Shown: positions 19,630-28,321, counted from the first letter of the stretch. The stretch: 62,182 nt of DNA from Pseudomonadota bacterium (GCA_023388075.1 JAEWGX010000106.1:1-62182), one strand, 5' to 3'. Notes: generated by a model not told the origin, from the sequence alone. Numbers and translations: made by a program.

Positions 19630-20076
19630 ATGGACCGCAAACGAATCATCGCCGTCACCCTGGCCGCCGCCTTTGCAATGACCGCGTCCGTCGCCTCGGC
19701 GGATTCGCGCGGCCACCGCGGCCACGGCCATCCGGGCGCGCACGCGGCCAAGCCGCATGCCGGCGGCAAGCATGGCCACGCGCGGCACGTGCCTCCCGGC
19801 CACGCCAAGCGGCAGCCGGTGCAGGTCCACCATCACCACCACTACAGCCCGCCGCCGGTGGCGCGGCATGTGCATCGTCCGGTGCCCTACTACCGCTTCA
19901 ACCGCGGCGACCGGCTTCCCGTCGACTACCGCCGTCCCCAGTACGTGGTGACGCATTGGCACCAGCATCGGCTGACTCCCCCGCCGCCCCAGCATCACTG
20001 GATCCAGGTGGGCGCCGACTACCTGCTGGTGGCGATCGCCTCCGGCATCGTCGCGCACGCCATCCTGGGGCATTGA
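19630..20076 (+). CDS. RcnB-like His-rich periplasmic protein
   Basis: A 148-residue protein with a clear signal peptide (MDRKRIIAVTLAAAFAMTASVASA). A His-rich stretch (about residues 26-75, with an HHHHH run) follows. The C-terminus has the RcnB pattern: RGDRLPVDYRRPQYVV, then an aromatic/His segment, PPPPQHHWIQVGADYLLVAIASGIV. RcnB proteins occur in the periplasm and affect nickel/cobalt handling in E. coli; this homologue's metal is unknown. GAAGGAG precedes the ATG. Confidence 0.75.
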   Translation: MDRKRIIAVTLAAAFAMTASVASADSRGHRGHGHPGAHAAKPHAGGKHGHARHVPPGHAKRQPVQVHHHHHYSPPPVARHVHRPVPYYRFNRGDRLPVDYRRPQYVVTHWHQHRLTPPPPQHHWIQVGADYLLVAIASGIVAHAILGH

Positions 20077-20188
20077 CCAGGGCCGGGGTATTGCCCGGCG
20101 GCGGTTTCGGTAGCATGCTTACGCCTTCGGCCCGGATGGCAGTCCGCCCCTGTCGCGAACCGGGGAGGAATTCGGTCGGAGGCTTTTC

Positions 20189-20950
20189 ATGTCAGTGGCT
20201 CGGATCGTGCTCGTCGAAGACGATGGCGACGTGCGTCGCCGATTTTCCGATCTGCTGGACAAGGAACCCGGGTTCACCGTCGTCGGCGCCTTCGGACTGG
20301 GAGCGCCCGCCCGCCGTTTCATCGCGGACGAGGACTTCGACGTCCTCCTCATCGATCTCGGCCTCCCGGATGACGACGGCCGCGAGCTGATCCGTCTCTG
20401 CACCCGCATCAGGCCGTCCGCGGAGATCGTGGTGGTCACGGTCTTCGCGGACAGCGACCGGGTGTTCTCCTGTCTCGAGGCGGGCGCCACCGGCTACGTG
20501 CTCAAGGACGAGATGCCCGCGGGCATCGTCGGCAGCGTGCGGATGGTGCTCTCCGGCGGCTCGCCGGTCAGCCCCTCCATCGCGCGGCGCTTGCTGGCAA
20601 GGCTCGGCCGGCCGCGGCGCACCGGCGAAAAGCCGTCCACCCTGCATTCCGTCGCGTCGACGCAGGCGATCGTGGCTCGCGACGGCAACGGGCTGCGGGC
20701 GGTCGCACCCGCGGCGAAGGGACGCGCTCCGGTCATGAGCGCCGCGGGCGAGGAGGCACTCTCCGCGCGGGAGCGCGAGATCCTGGAGCTCGTCGCCAAG
20801 GGCTTCAGCAGTGCGGAGATCGGCACGGTGCTGTCCGTGTCGCCCCACACCGTCGCCACCCACGTGAAGAACATCTACCGCAAGCTGTCGGTCCACTCGC
20901 GCACCGAGGCGGTCTACGAGGCCCGTGGTTTGGGGTTGCTGGGTCCCTGA
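20189..20950 (+). CDS. NarL/FixJ-type response regulator
   Basis: A 253-residue regulator. The receiver domain (about residues 1-125) has the acidic pair EDD, the phospho-acceptor Asp in LLIDLGLPDDDG, VTVF with a Thr switch residue, and the conserved Lys in YVLKDE. A ~60-residue variable linker leads to a LuxR-type helix-turn-helix (LSAREREILELVAKGFSSAEIGTVLSVSPHTVATHVKNIYRKL). It is followed after 10 bases by its likely cognate kinase. Confidence 0.9.
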   Translation: MSVARIVLVEDDGDVRRRFSDLLDKEPGFTVVGAFGLGAPARRFIADEDFDVLLIDLGLPDDDGRELIRLCTRIRPSAEIVVVTVFADSDRVFSCLEAGATGYVLKDEMPAGIVGSVRMVLSGGSPVSPSIARRLLARLGRPRRTGEKPSTLHSVASTQAIVARDGNGLRAVAPAAKGRAPVMSAAGEEALSAREREILELVAKGFSSAEIGTVLSVSPHTVATHVKNIYRKLSVHSRTEAVYEARGLGLLGP

Positions 20951-20960
20951 CCGGCGGCTC

Positions 20961-22853
20961 ATGGACGTCGTCCGGCTGGCGGCGCTGCTCCTGCTGCTCG
21001 CGTTCGGCGTCGCGTCGCCGGCGCCGCTTCGTGCGCAGACAGGCGACACCGCCGTCCGCATCGACCGCGCCATCCTCGTCGCGGCTCGGGACCCGGCGCG
21101 CGCGGAGGACATCGCCGCCACCGTGCCGCCGCCCGATGCCGTCGGCACGCCGATCAGGCTCCCCCATCGCCTGCGCCGCAGCGACGGCAACGTCCAGGGT
21201 GTCTTCTGGTTTCGCATCGACCTGCCGCCGCGCCGCGCGCTGCCTGCGATGCCGGCGGTCTTCATACCGCGTCTCACCGACGGCGGGACCTTCTACCTCA
21301 ACGGCACGCCGGTCTTCAGCGCGCCGGCTTCGGACGCGCTGAAGCGGGTGCGCTGGCGCCGCGCCCGTGCCTTCGTGCTGCCCGCACACGCGCTGCGCGA
21401 AGACGGCAACGTCCTCACGGCCAAGATCGTCAGCCGGGACTTCACCTTCAATTTTCCGCACATGCTGCTCGGGCCGGCACAGGAGATCGCGACGGCAACC
21501 GAGCGTCGGCAGGTGCTCGACCAGTACGGCGCGCAGTTCACCGCCGTGACCGCGGGCGTGGTCGGCGCCTTCATCCTCTGCATCTGGTGGCAGCGCCGCC
21601 GCGAGCGCTACTACCTGCTCTTCGGGCTCTGCAGCCTCCTGTGGTCCCTGCGGACGCTGATCTACGGCATCGAGGTGGTGCCGGCGGAGATCTGGTGGTG
21701 GCTGCGCGCCGGCTACTTCCTCGTGATCGCCGCGGCCACGGCCACCCTCGCGTGGTTCTTTCTCGAGTTCGCGGGGCTGCGATGGCGAAAGTGGGCCTGG
21801 GTGGTCGGGTTGCACGCCATCCTCGGCCCGGTCGCGGTCGTGGCGAGCAACGGCCGGCTGCACGAGGCCGTCACGACCTACTGGCAAGGTCCGCTGTTCC
21901 TGATCGTGATGGTGTCGCTGGTGCGCTTCGCCTGGTGGGGATACCGGAATCGTTCGGTGGAGGCCCTGATCATCACCAGCGGCGTGCTGCTCGCCACCGT
22001 GCTGGCGGCGAACGACTATGCCACGGTGAGCGGCCTCTTCGCACGCACCCGTCTCTACACGTTGCACCTCGCGCTGCCGGTGCTGCTGATCACCATCGGC
22101 GCGCTGCTCGCCATCCGTTTCGTCCGGGCCCTGCGCGAGAGCGAAGAGGCCAACCGGGTGCTGGCCGAGCGGCTCGCCGAGAAGGAGCGGGAGCTGGCCA
22201 TGCACTACGAGCGCCAGCGCCAGCTGGAGCGGCGCAAGGCGAGCGCGGCCGAACGCCAGCGCATCATGCAGGACATGCACGACGGGCTCGGGGCGCAGCT
22301 GGTGTCGTCGCTGGTGATGGTGGAGCGGGGCGGGGCGCAGCCGGAGGAGATCGCCTCGCTGCTTCGCGAGTCGCTGGACGAGATGCGGCTTGCGATCGAT
22401 GCCTTCGGCCAGGCCGACATCGACCTGCACGGCGCCCTTGCCAGCCTGCGCTTTCGCATGCAGCCGCGCCTGCAGGCGGCCGGGATCGAAATGAATTGGA
22501 CGATGGACCATGGGTTCCGCGAGGCGCAGCCTGACGAGCGCACCGCGATGCAGTTGCTGCGGATCGTCCAGGAGGCCTTGTCCAACGTGATCCGCCACAG
22601 CGGCGCGACGGAGGTCTCGGTACGCTTCGAGGCCGGCGGCGACCGCTTCCGCATCACCGTCGCTGACAACGGCCGGGGGTTCCAGGCCGACGCCGCGGGG
22701 GGACTGCGCCGCGGGCATGGCCTCTCCGGCATCCGGGCCCGCGCCCACGACATCGGCGGCGAAGCGGACATCGAAAGCTCGCCAGCCGGCACGACCGTCG
22801 TGGTCCGCTGCCGCCTGCCGCGAGTGGTCGAGGCGGCCAACGACGCCGCCTGA
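20961..22853 (+). CDS. Membrane sensor histidine kinase, NarX/DesK type, with 7TM region
   Basis: A 630-residue kinase. A signal-like N-terminus is followed by a periplasmic beta-rich domain (about 35-180; VFWFRIDLPP, GGTFYLNGTPVF) of the 7TMR-DISM kind. About seven transmembrane helices follow (about 195-390), then a coiled coil with an Arg/Glu-rich segment. The HisKA_3 dimerisation helix carries the phospho-His in QDMHDGLGAQL, and the ATPase has ALSNVIRHSGA and DNGRGF. The ATG at 20961 is chosen because an upstream in-frame ATG lies inside the regulator gene. The ligand is unknown. Confidence 0.88.
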   Translation: MDVVRLAALLLLLAFGVASPAPLRAQTGDTAVRIDRAILVAARDPARAEDIAATVPPPDAVGTPIRLPHRLRRSDGNVQGVFWFRIDLPPRRALPAMPAVFIPRLTDGGTFYLNGTPVFSAPASDALKRVRWRRARAFVLPAHALREDGNVLTAKIVSRDFTFNFPHMLLGPAQEIATATERRQVLDQYGAQFTAVTAGVVGAFILCIWWQRRRERYYLLFGLCSLLWSLRTLIYGIEVVPAEIWWWLRAGYFLVIAAATATLAWFFLEFAGLRWRKWAWVVGLHAILGPVAVVASNGRLHEAVTTYWQGPLFLIVMVSLVRFAWWGYRNRSVEALIITSGVLLATVLAANDYATVSGLFARTRLYTLHLALPVLLITIGALLAIRFVRALRESEEANRVLAERLAEKERELAMHYERQRQLERRKASAAERQRIMQDMHDGLGAQLVSSLVMVERGGAQPEEIASLLRESLDEMRLAIDAFGQADIDLHGALASLRFRMQPRLQAAGIEMNWTMDHGFREAQPDERTAMQLLRIVQEALSNVIRHSGATEVSVRFEAGGDRFRITVADNGRGFQADAAGGLRRGHGLSGIRARAHDIGGEADIESSPAGTTVVVRCRLPRVVEAANDAA

Positions 22854-22963
22854 TCCGGCGGCCGCGGCGCAGCCGACCAGGGCGCTTCGACGGCGGGCGA
22901 AGCGACACGGCGCGGCATCTGCTAGCCTGGATGGGTTGGCATTGACCAGGCAAGGCGAAGGAG

Positions 22964-23728
22964 ATGAATACCAACCAGGTCGCCCGGGTCGCCGGGCTCG
23001 TCGGCGAACCGGCTCGTGCCGCCATGCTGCTGGAGCTGATGGACGGCCGCGCGCTGACCGCGCAGGAGCTCGCGCGCGCCGGTCGCATCACGCCGCAGAC
23101 GGCGAGCCGGCATCTCGCCCGGCTGGTGGAGTCCGGCCTGCTGCGGGTGGAGCCGCGCGGTCGGCACCGCTATCACCGGCTCGCCTCCGGCGACGTCGCG
23201 CGGCTGCTCGAGGGCATCATCCAGCTTGCCGCCCGGGAGGACAGGGAAGGGCGGCGGCGCATCGTGACCGGCCCCCGCGACGCCACCATGCGACTCGCGC
23301 GTACCTGCTATGACCACATCGCCGGTCGACTGGGCGTCGCGCTGGCGGACCGGTTGGTGGCGGAGGGGGCGATCGACCTCGACGCCGAGGCGGCCCGGGT
23401 GCTCCCTCGCGCCGACCGCGTGCTGTCGCGATGGGGCGTGCTGGCGGCCGCCGGCGAAGAGGGCCCGGCGGGCGGCGCGGCTGCGTCGGCGCGGCACCCG
23501 TCGCGCGCCCTGCCGTGCCGGCCGTGCCTGGACTGGAGCGAGCGGCGCCTGCATCTGGCGGGCCCGCTCGCGCGGCGCCTGTGCGCGCATTGCCTGGAGA
23601 GCGGCTGGCTCGAGCGCCGCAAGGATTCCCGCGCGCTGCGGGTGACGCCGAAGGGGGCGGGTGCGTTCCAGGCGATCCTCGGCCTCTCGGCCTGGCGGCG
23701 CGTCGTCGACGGCGTGCCGCCAGGCTGA
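22964..23728 (+). CDS. ArsR-like winged-helix transcriptional regulator
   Basis: A 254-residue protein. The N-terminal winged helix (GEPARAAMLLELMDGRALTAQELA, QTASRHLARLVESGLLRVEPRGRHRYHRLA) is of the ArsR type. A second half ends in a conserved Cys/Trp-rich motif (PCRPCLDWSERRLHLAGPL, LCAHCLESGWLERRKDSRAL). This long form differs from the short metal-sensing ArsR proteins and occurs in many proteobacteria. AAGGAG precedes the ATG. Its target is unknown; it converges on the GntR gene at 23753. Confidence 0.8.
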   Translation: MNTNQVARVAGLVGEPARAAMLLELMDGRALTAQELARAGRITPQTASRHLARLVESGLLRVEPRGRHRYHRLASGDVARLLEGIIQLAAREDREGRRRIVTGPRDATMRLARTCYDHIAGRLGVALADRLVAEGAIDLDAEAARVLPRADRVLSRWGVLAAAGEEGPAGGAAASARHPSRALPCRPCLDWSERRLHLAGPLARRLCAHCLESGWLERRKDSRALRVTPKGAGAFQAILGLSAWRRVVDGVPPG

Positions 23729-23752
23729 TCCCGAGCACTTCGAGCGGTCAGG

Positions 23753-24445
23753 TCACTGGCGCCCGATGCGTGCCTCGGCCACGTTCCCGGTCTCCCGCTT
23801 GAAGCGATCGCGCCGGCCCATGAACTGCGCGAAGGAGACCCGCAGGTGCAGCGACATGGCGTCCCGCGCGAGCCGGGAGTCGCGCTGCGCGATGGCGTAG
23901 ACGATGTCTCGATGCTGCTGCACGCTGCGGATGATGTCCTCGTCCAGGTAGAGATCGAAGGACCGGGTGATGAGCGGCATGTCGATCATTGTCTCCACCA
24001 TGCTCTTCAGGCGGTGGGATCGGGCGGCTTCGAGGATGCGCATGTGGAACTCGCGATTGGCCTGCTGCAGCCGCGGCACCCGGGCCTCTGACCGCGACGT
24101 CGAGTCGGCCAGCATCCGCTCGTTGATCTCGGTCAGCTGCTCCGGCAGGTCGGCCTCGCCCCGCTCGGCGGCCAGGCCGGCCGCATACGGCTCCAGCAGG
24201 ACCCGCAGGTTGTACATCTCCATGATGTCCCAGTCCGTCCAGCCGGAGACGAACACGCCCCGGTGCTCTCGTGCCGTGAGCAGGCCTTCGTCCACGAGAC
24301 GCCGGAGCGCGACCCGGATCGGCGTGCGGCTCATGCCAAGGCCCTCGGCGAGCTGCTCCTCCTTCAGCTGCGCGCCGGCCGGGTAGACCCCGGCGACGAT
24401 TCGCTTCTTCAGCACCTCGTAGGCATGGGAGGAACCGCGTCTCAT
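23753..24445 (-). CDS. GntR-family regulator with FCD domain
   Basis: A 230-residue regulator. The N-terminal winged helix (KKRIVAGVYPAGAQLKEEQLAEGLGMSRTPIRVALRRLVDEGLL) is followed by a C-terminal all-helical FCD domain with the usual metal/ligand histidines (REFHMRIL, VQQHRDIVYAI, SLHLRVSF). It lies 18 bases downstream of the aldolase gene at 24464 and is probably co-transcribed with the Bug receptor and aldolase. It likely represses them and the divergent arm at 26240 until a carboxylate effector is present. Confidence 0.88.
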   Translation of the reverse strand: MRRGSSHAYEVLKKRIVAGVYPAGAQLKEEQLAEGLGMSRTPIRVALRRLVDEGLLTAREHRGVFVSGWTDWDIMEMYNLRVLLEPYAAGLAAERGEADLPEQLTEINERMLADSTSRSEARVPRLQQANREFHMRILEAARSHRLKSMVETMIDMPLITRSFDLYLDEDIIRSVQQHRDIVYAIAQRDSRLARDAMSLHLRVSFAQFMGRRDRFKRETGNVAEARIGRQ

Positions 24446-24463
24446 CGGCGGGGGAGACGCTCC

Positions 24464-25150
24464 TCAGCCCAACCCGAGGCGGGTGAGGGACGCCTGCAAT
24501 CCCAGCAGCTCCACCGTCGTGCGTCCGGAGCGGATCTGTGCCCGCAATGCGTCCTCCTTGGCTTCCCGCTCCCGTCCGAGCCGCGCGACCTCCGCCGCCT
24601 TGGCACGCGGCACGATCACGAGCCCATCCCGATCGCCCACGATGATATCGCCGTCGTTCACGAGTGCGCCGCCGAGCACGATCGGCTCGCGCAGCCGCCC
24701 CGGCTGGTTCTTGATCGTTCCGCGGATGCTGATCCCTCTCGAGAAGACGGGAAAGCCCATCGCGACGATCGAGCTCGCGTCGCGGACGGCGCCATCGATC
24801 ACCAGGCCGGCAATCCCCCTGGTCTGCGCCGCCAGCGTCATGACATCCCCCCAGGCGCCCGCATCCACGAATGCCTTCGCATCCACGACAAGCACTTCGC
24901 CGGCCCGCGCCTGCGCGATGGCCAGATGCAGCACCAGGTTGTCCGAAGGCCGGCAGTCCACCGTCAACGCCGGTCCGGCCAGCCGCATGCCGGGATCGAG
25001 CGGCTTGATCGCAGGATCCACGGCGCCGTACTGGCTCTGCGCCTCGTGCAGGGTGGCCGGCCCGAGCTCGCGCAGCGTCTCGAGGAGCGATGCCGGCAGG
25101 TCCGCATCCATCCGGTCGGCTCCGGTTGCCTGCATGGCTGCCGGCGTCAC
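24464..25150 (-). CDS. RraA-like / 4-carboxy-4-hydroxy-2-oxoadipate aldolase family protein
   Basis: A 228-residue protein of the RraA/HMG-CHA aldolase fold. Landmarks are GPATLHEAQSQYGAVDPAI, AGEVLVVDAK, WGDVMTLAAQTRGIAGLVIDGAVRD (the catalytic Arg/Asp region) and GDIIVGDRDGLVIVPRAKA. Relatives LigK/GalC split 4-hydroxy-4-methyl or 4-carboxy 2-oxo acids to pyruvate or oxaloacetate. The GTG at 25150 overlaps the Bug stop (GTGA) and has GGAGG upstream. The catabolic context favours an aldolase over an RNase E regulator. Confidence 0.85.
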   Translation of the reverse strand: MTPAAMQATGADRMDADLPASLLETLRELGPATLHEAQSQYGAVDPAIKPLDPGMRLAGPALTVDCRPSDNLVLHLAIAQARAGEVLVVDAKAFVDAGAWGDVMTLAAQTRGIAGLVIDGAVRDASSIVAMGFPVFSRGISIRGTIKNQPGRLREPIVLGGALVNDGDIIVGDRDGLVIVPRAKAAEVARLGREREAKEDALRAQIRSGRTTVELLGLQASLTRLGLG

Positions 25151-26121
25151 TTCGTGCCGCCTCCGGCTGCCATCAGCGGCTTCCAGAACGCGACGCCGTC
25201 CGCGATGATCCTCGATGCCTCGTCGAGCGAAGTCGGCGCCACCTCCAGTGCCATCTCGGCGATGCGCTTGCGGACGTCGGCGTCCTGCAGTGCCGTCGCT
25301 ATCGCCTGGTTGAACTTCTCGGCAAGCGGGCGCGGCAGCGCCTTCGGGGCGAAGAACGCATGCCACGACATCACGTTGAGGCCCTCGAAACCCATTTCCT
25401 GGAATGTGGGGACATCAGGCAGGATGGAGGATCGCTTGTCGCCTGTCACCGCGATGGTGCGGATCTTTCCGGCCCGATGCTGCTCGATCCCGTCGGGCAG
25501 GCCCATCACCCCCGAAGAGATGGACCCCGCCATCATGTCGGTCATCATCGGCGCGCTTCCGTTGTAGGGCACCGCGGTCATCTTGACCTTGGCGGCACTG
25601 CCGAACTTGTAGCCCACCAGCTCGAAGGCGCCACCCACGACGGGTACGCCGAAGTTCGCCTTGGCAGGCTCGCGCTTCACGTAGGCGAGGTACTCCTCCA
25701 GCGTGCGTGCCTCGGTGGAGTTGGAGACGGACATCGCGATCGGGTACGTGGCCGCCTGGCCGATCGGCAGCAGGTCGCGGAGCGTGTCGTAGCCTGCGGT
25801 CGGCATGATCAGCGGCACCATCACGCCCACGTGATCGGGCGCGAGCAGGAAGGTCGATCCGTCGGCAGGTGCGTTCTTGAGCAGCGTCGCGGCGATCTGC
25901 CCGCTCGCGCCCGGCCGGTTCTCGACGATGATGTTGTGCCCCAGTGCCTTGGAGAGCGAGGGGGCCATCAGCCGCGCCAGGGCGTCGGTGGAGCCGCCCG
26001 GAGGGAAAGGCACCAGCAGCTTGATGGGCGACTTGAAATCCTGGGACAGTGCCGATGGACTCCACGCGACGGCAGCCAGGGCCGTCAGGCAGGCCAGGGT
26101 ACCGAGGGCTCTCTTGACCAT
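25147..26121 (-). CDS. Bug/TctC-family periplasmic solute receptor
   Basis: A 324-residue receptor with an N-terminal signal peptide (MVKRALGTLACLTALAAVAW, cleaved near ALSQD). The mature start SPIKLLVPFPPGGSTDALARL is typical of Bug proteins, as are NRPGASGQIAA, ADGSTFLLA, VPYNGSAPMMTDMMAG and DVPTFQEMGF. GGAGGAG lies just upstream of the ATG. Bug receptors bind carboxylates such as dicarboxylates or aromatic acids. No TctA/TctB membrane partners lie beside it, which is common in Burkholderiales. Confidence 0.92.
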   Translation of the reverse strand: MVKRALGTLACLTALAAVAWSPSALSQDFKSPIKLLVPFPPGGSTDALARLMAPSLSKALGHNIIVENRPGASGQIAATLLKNAPADGSTFLLAPDHVGVMVPLIMPTAGYDTLRDLLPIGQAATYPIAMSVSNSTEARTLEEYLAYVKREPAKANFGVPVVGGAFELVGYKFGSAAKVKMTAVPYNGSAPMMTDMMAGSISSGVMGLPDGIEQHRAGKIRTIAVTGDKRSSILPDVPTFQEMGFEGLNVMSWHAFFAPKALPRPLAEKFNQAIATALQDADVRKRIAEMALEVAPTSLDEASRIIADGVAFWKPLMAAGGGTK

Positions 26122-26146
26122 TGTCTTCTCCTCCCAATCCTATTGG

Positions 26147-26185
26147 TTGTACTAAAATTGTATTAGTTAACGTCGTAAGCGGCAA
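26147..26185 (-). promoter_or_regulatory. Promoter with candidate GntR operator, divergent Bug/dehydrogenase region
   Basis: Reading the minus strand, TTGCCG (26185-26180) and TACAAT (26162-26157) are 17 bases apart, a good sigma-70-type promoter for the Bug-aldolase-GntR arm. On the plus strand two direct octamers, TTGTACTA (26147-26154) and TTGTATTA (26158-26165), have an 11-base period and overlap the -10 element. They lie in an AT-rich island in otherwise GC-rich DNA. I infer an operator for the GntR protein that could control both divergent arms. Confidence 0.55.
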
Positions 26186-26239
26186 GACTCCCGAGGAAGA
26201 GGGGCGACGTGTACTTTAATTGCACTCTAGGGGTATCGA

Positions 26240-27118
26240 ATGCGGATCGCGGTCGTGGGGCTCGGGGAGGCGGGACTCTGCTATGCAGAGGCGATCGGGC
26301 GCGTCCCCGACGTGAGCCTGGCGCTGTGTGAGCGTGCGCCGGGCGACGCGTGCCTGGCGCTCGCGGACCGGCTGGGCATACCGGTACGGAACACGCCAGG
26401 CGCCTGGGTGGAGGATTGCGACTGGGTGTTTTCCTTCGTGACCGGCGAAGCGTCGCTCCCGGTCGCCGAAGCCTTCCTGGCACGCATGTCGCGCGGCGCC
26501 GGGATCTATGCGGACTTCACGACCGCCTCGCCGTCGGTCATGAGGCAGGCGGCCCGCGGGGCAGCCGAACGCGGCATCGTGTATCTCGATGTGGCCATCA
26601 TGGGCGCCATCGCCCTCAGCGGCCCCGGCACCCCCTTGCTGGTCGCGGGAGCGGCCTCGCCCGAATGGCAGGCGTTGATGGAAAGCGCCGGCGCGCCGCT
26701 GACCGTCATCGGCGAGGCAATGCCGGGAGATGCCAGCAGCCTGAAGCTGCTCCGAAGCGCCTTCACCAAGGGCATGGAAGCGTTGACCGTGGAAGTCCTG
26801 GCAGCGGCCGAACGGCAAGGATTGCGCGAGCGGTTCTACGATGTCGTCTCCGACATCGACAGGGGGAGCCTGCCGCGCTACCTCGAAACGCTGGTGCAGA
26901 CACACCTGGTGCACGCGCCGCGCAGGAGCAAGGAGGTCGCCGAAGTCCGCAGGCAGTTCGAGGCGGCAAGGCTGCGCTCGGATGTCCTTCCCGGTGTCGA
27001 GGCGGCCTTCCAGCGCACGGTGCGGGCGCTCCAATCGAGCCCGCCGGGCGAGGCTTCCAGGCGCATCGAGGACGCGGTGGCGTGGGTGCTCCGTGCCCGA
27101 TCCGGAGACGAGCCGTGA
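26240..27118 (+). CDS. NAD(P)-dependent dehydrogenase with DUF1932 domain
   Basis: A 292-residue protein of the 3-hydroxyisobutyrate/6-phosphogluconate dehydrogenase superfamily. The Rossmann motif is VVGLGEAGLCYAEAIG. The substrate segment YLDVAIMGAIALSGPGTPLLVAGA follows, and the C-terminal helical DUF1932 domain contains the catalytic-Lys region SLKLLRSAFTKGMEAL. AGGGG precedes the ATG. It presumably oxidises a hydroxy acid or reduces a 2-oxo acid within the island. The exact substrate is not known. Confidence 0.85.
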   Translation: MRIAVVGLGEAGLCYAEAIGRVPDVSLALCERAPGDACLALADRLGIPVRNTPGAWVEDCDWVFSFVTGEASLPVAEAFLARMSRGAGIYADFTTASPSVMRQAARGAAERGIVYLDVAIMGAIALSGPGTPLLVAGAASPEWQALMESAGAPLTVIGEAMPGDASSLKLLRSAFTKGMEALTVEVLAAAERQGLRERFYDVVSDIDRGSLPRYLETLVQTHLVHAPRRSKEVAEVRRQFEAARLRSDVLPGVEAAFQRTVRALQSSPPGEASRRIEDAVAWVLRARSGDEP

Positions 27119-27945
27119 CGCCCGCGGCAACGGAGGGGCTCGCGATCGGCCCGATGTGCGACTGCCACATGCACATCTACGACAGCCGCTACCCGCATGT
27201 GAGCAACCCGCCCTTCCTTCCCCCGGACGCACTGGTCCCGGACTACCGGTTGGTGCAGGAGCGCCTTGGACTTACACGCACGGTCGTCGTCACACCGTCC
27301 GCCTACGGCACCGACAACCGGGTCACGCTGGATGCGGTGCGACAGCTCGGCGACTCGGCACGGGCCGTCGCGGTGGTGGACGACACGATCGATCCGATCG
27401 CCCTGCGCGAGCTCGATGCGGCCGGCGTGCGTGGCGTACGCTTCAACCTGGTCCAGGCAGGCGCGACGACGCCGGAGATGCTCGTGCCGGTGGCGAGAAG
27501 AATCGCGGACCTGGGCTGGCACGTGCAGGTCCATGCGCTGGACGACCAGCTGGCCAGGCTGGAGGCGGTCCTCCTCGCGCTGCACGTTCCCGTGGTCCTG
27601 GACCACATCGCGCGGATCCCCGTCGGCACGTCGCGAACCGATGCGGCGCTGGCTCGTGCCCTGCGCCTGCTCGCGTCGGGCAGGTTCTGGGTCAAGCTGT
27701 CGGCGCCCTACCTGGAGTCGCGCGTGGGGGCGCCGTCGTACCAGGATCTCGATGGCATTGTCGCGGCCCTGGCTCGCGAGGCACCGGAGCGATTGCTTTG
27801 GGGCACCGATTGGCCTCATCCCTCGGAATCGGCCAACCCTCCGGACGATCACGGACTGCTCCGGGCACTCCAGCGGTGGGTCGGAGCGGAGTCGCTCACG
27901 CGCCGTGTCCTCGTGGACAATCCGGCGGCGCTGTACCGCTTCTGA
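27115..27945 (+). CDS. Amidohydrolase, LigI-like (2-pyrone-4,6-dicarboxylate lactonase family)
   Basis: A 276-residue TIM-barrel amidohydrolase. The metal-site motif CDCHMHIYD lies near residue 19. Other landmarks are GVRGVRFNLVQ, GWHVQVHALDDQ, VVLDHIARIP and GTDWPHPSESANPPDD with the terminal catalytic Asp. These match the 2-pyrone-4,6-dicarboxylate lactonase (LigI) group of metal-dependent hydrolases. The GTG at 27115 overlaps the dehydrogenase stop (GTGA) and has GGAG upstream. It should hydrolyse a lactone or related ester; the residues that set PDC specificity were not checked. Confidence 0.85.
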   Translation: MTPAATEGLAIGPMCDCHMHIYDSRYPHVSNPPFLPPDALVPDYRLVQERLGLTRTVVVTPSAYGTDNRVTLDAVRQLGDSARAVAVVDDTIDPIALRELDAAGVRGVRFNLVQAGATTPEMLVPVARRIADLGWHVQVHALDDQLARLEAVLLALHVPVVLDHIARIPVGTSRTDAALARALRLLASGRFWVKLSAPYLESRVGAPSYQDLDGIVAALAREAPERLLWGTDWPHPSESANPPDDHGLLRALQRWVGAESLTRRVLVDNPAALYRF

Positions 27946-28033
27946 GCCGCGCCGACGTGCAGGGCGGCGACGCGCCTCGTGGGGGGGGTGGCGTCATGTG
28001 GCCGCGACACGCCTTCGCGAGTGACGTCCGATG

Positions 28034-28267
28034 TCAGCGTGTCGTGCCCTTCGCGCCTGATGTCCCTTCGACCAGCGCCGTGAAGCTGCGTTCCTCGCGC
28101 AGGATGAAGCGGCGGGTGCGGGCGAACTCGAAGTTGGCACGGCCCTCGGGATCGGCGCGCAGGCGCGTCCGGTAGGCCTCGTAGGCGGCGAGGCTGTCGA
28201 ACGCGATCAGCCCCCACGCGCGCTGATCGTGCTCTCCTGCGCGCCGTCGCGAGGGTTGCGCTAGCAT
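28034..28267 (-). pseudogene. C-terminal remnant of a NIPSNAP-family protein
   Basis: The frame carries RAWGLIAFDSLAAYEAYRTR and ENPEGRANF-like sequence (DPEGRANFEFARTRRFILRE, then ERSFTALV), the end of a NIPSNAP ferredoxin-like domain. The usual preceding ~40-150 residues, including the conserved start of the fold, are missing; about 14 unrelated residues precede the homology. No start site with a Shine-Dalgarno sequence is seen. It is probably a decayed gene. The rest of 27946-28321 shows nothing recognisable. Confidence 0.6.
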
Positions 28268-28321
28268 CGCTGCACCTGCGCGCGGGCCGGGCCCGGCGCG
28301 ATACCGATGGAGCCCTTGCCG

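Noticed and set aside
23729..23760. A possible copy of a dispersed repeat related to CTTCGACAAGCTCAG
   Set aside because: Only a loose resemblance (CACTTCGAGCGGTCAGG) and no inverted partner nearby.
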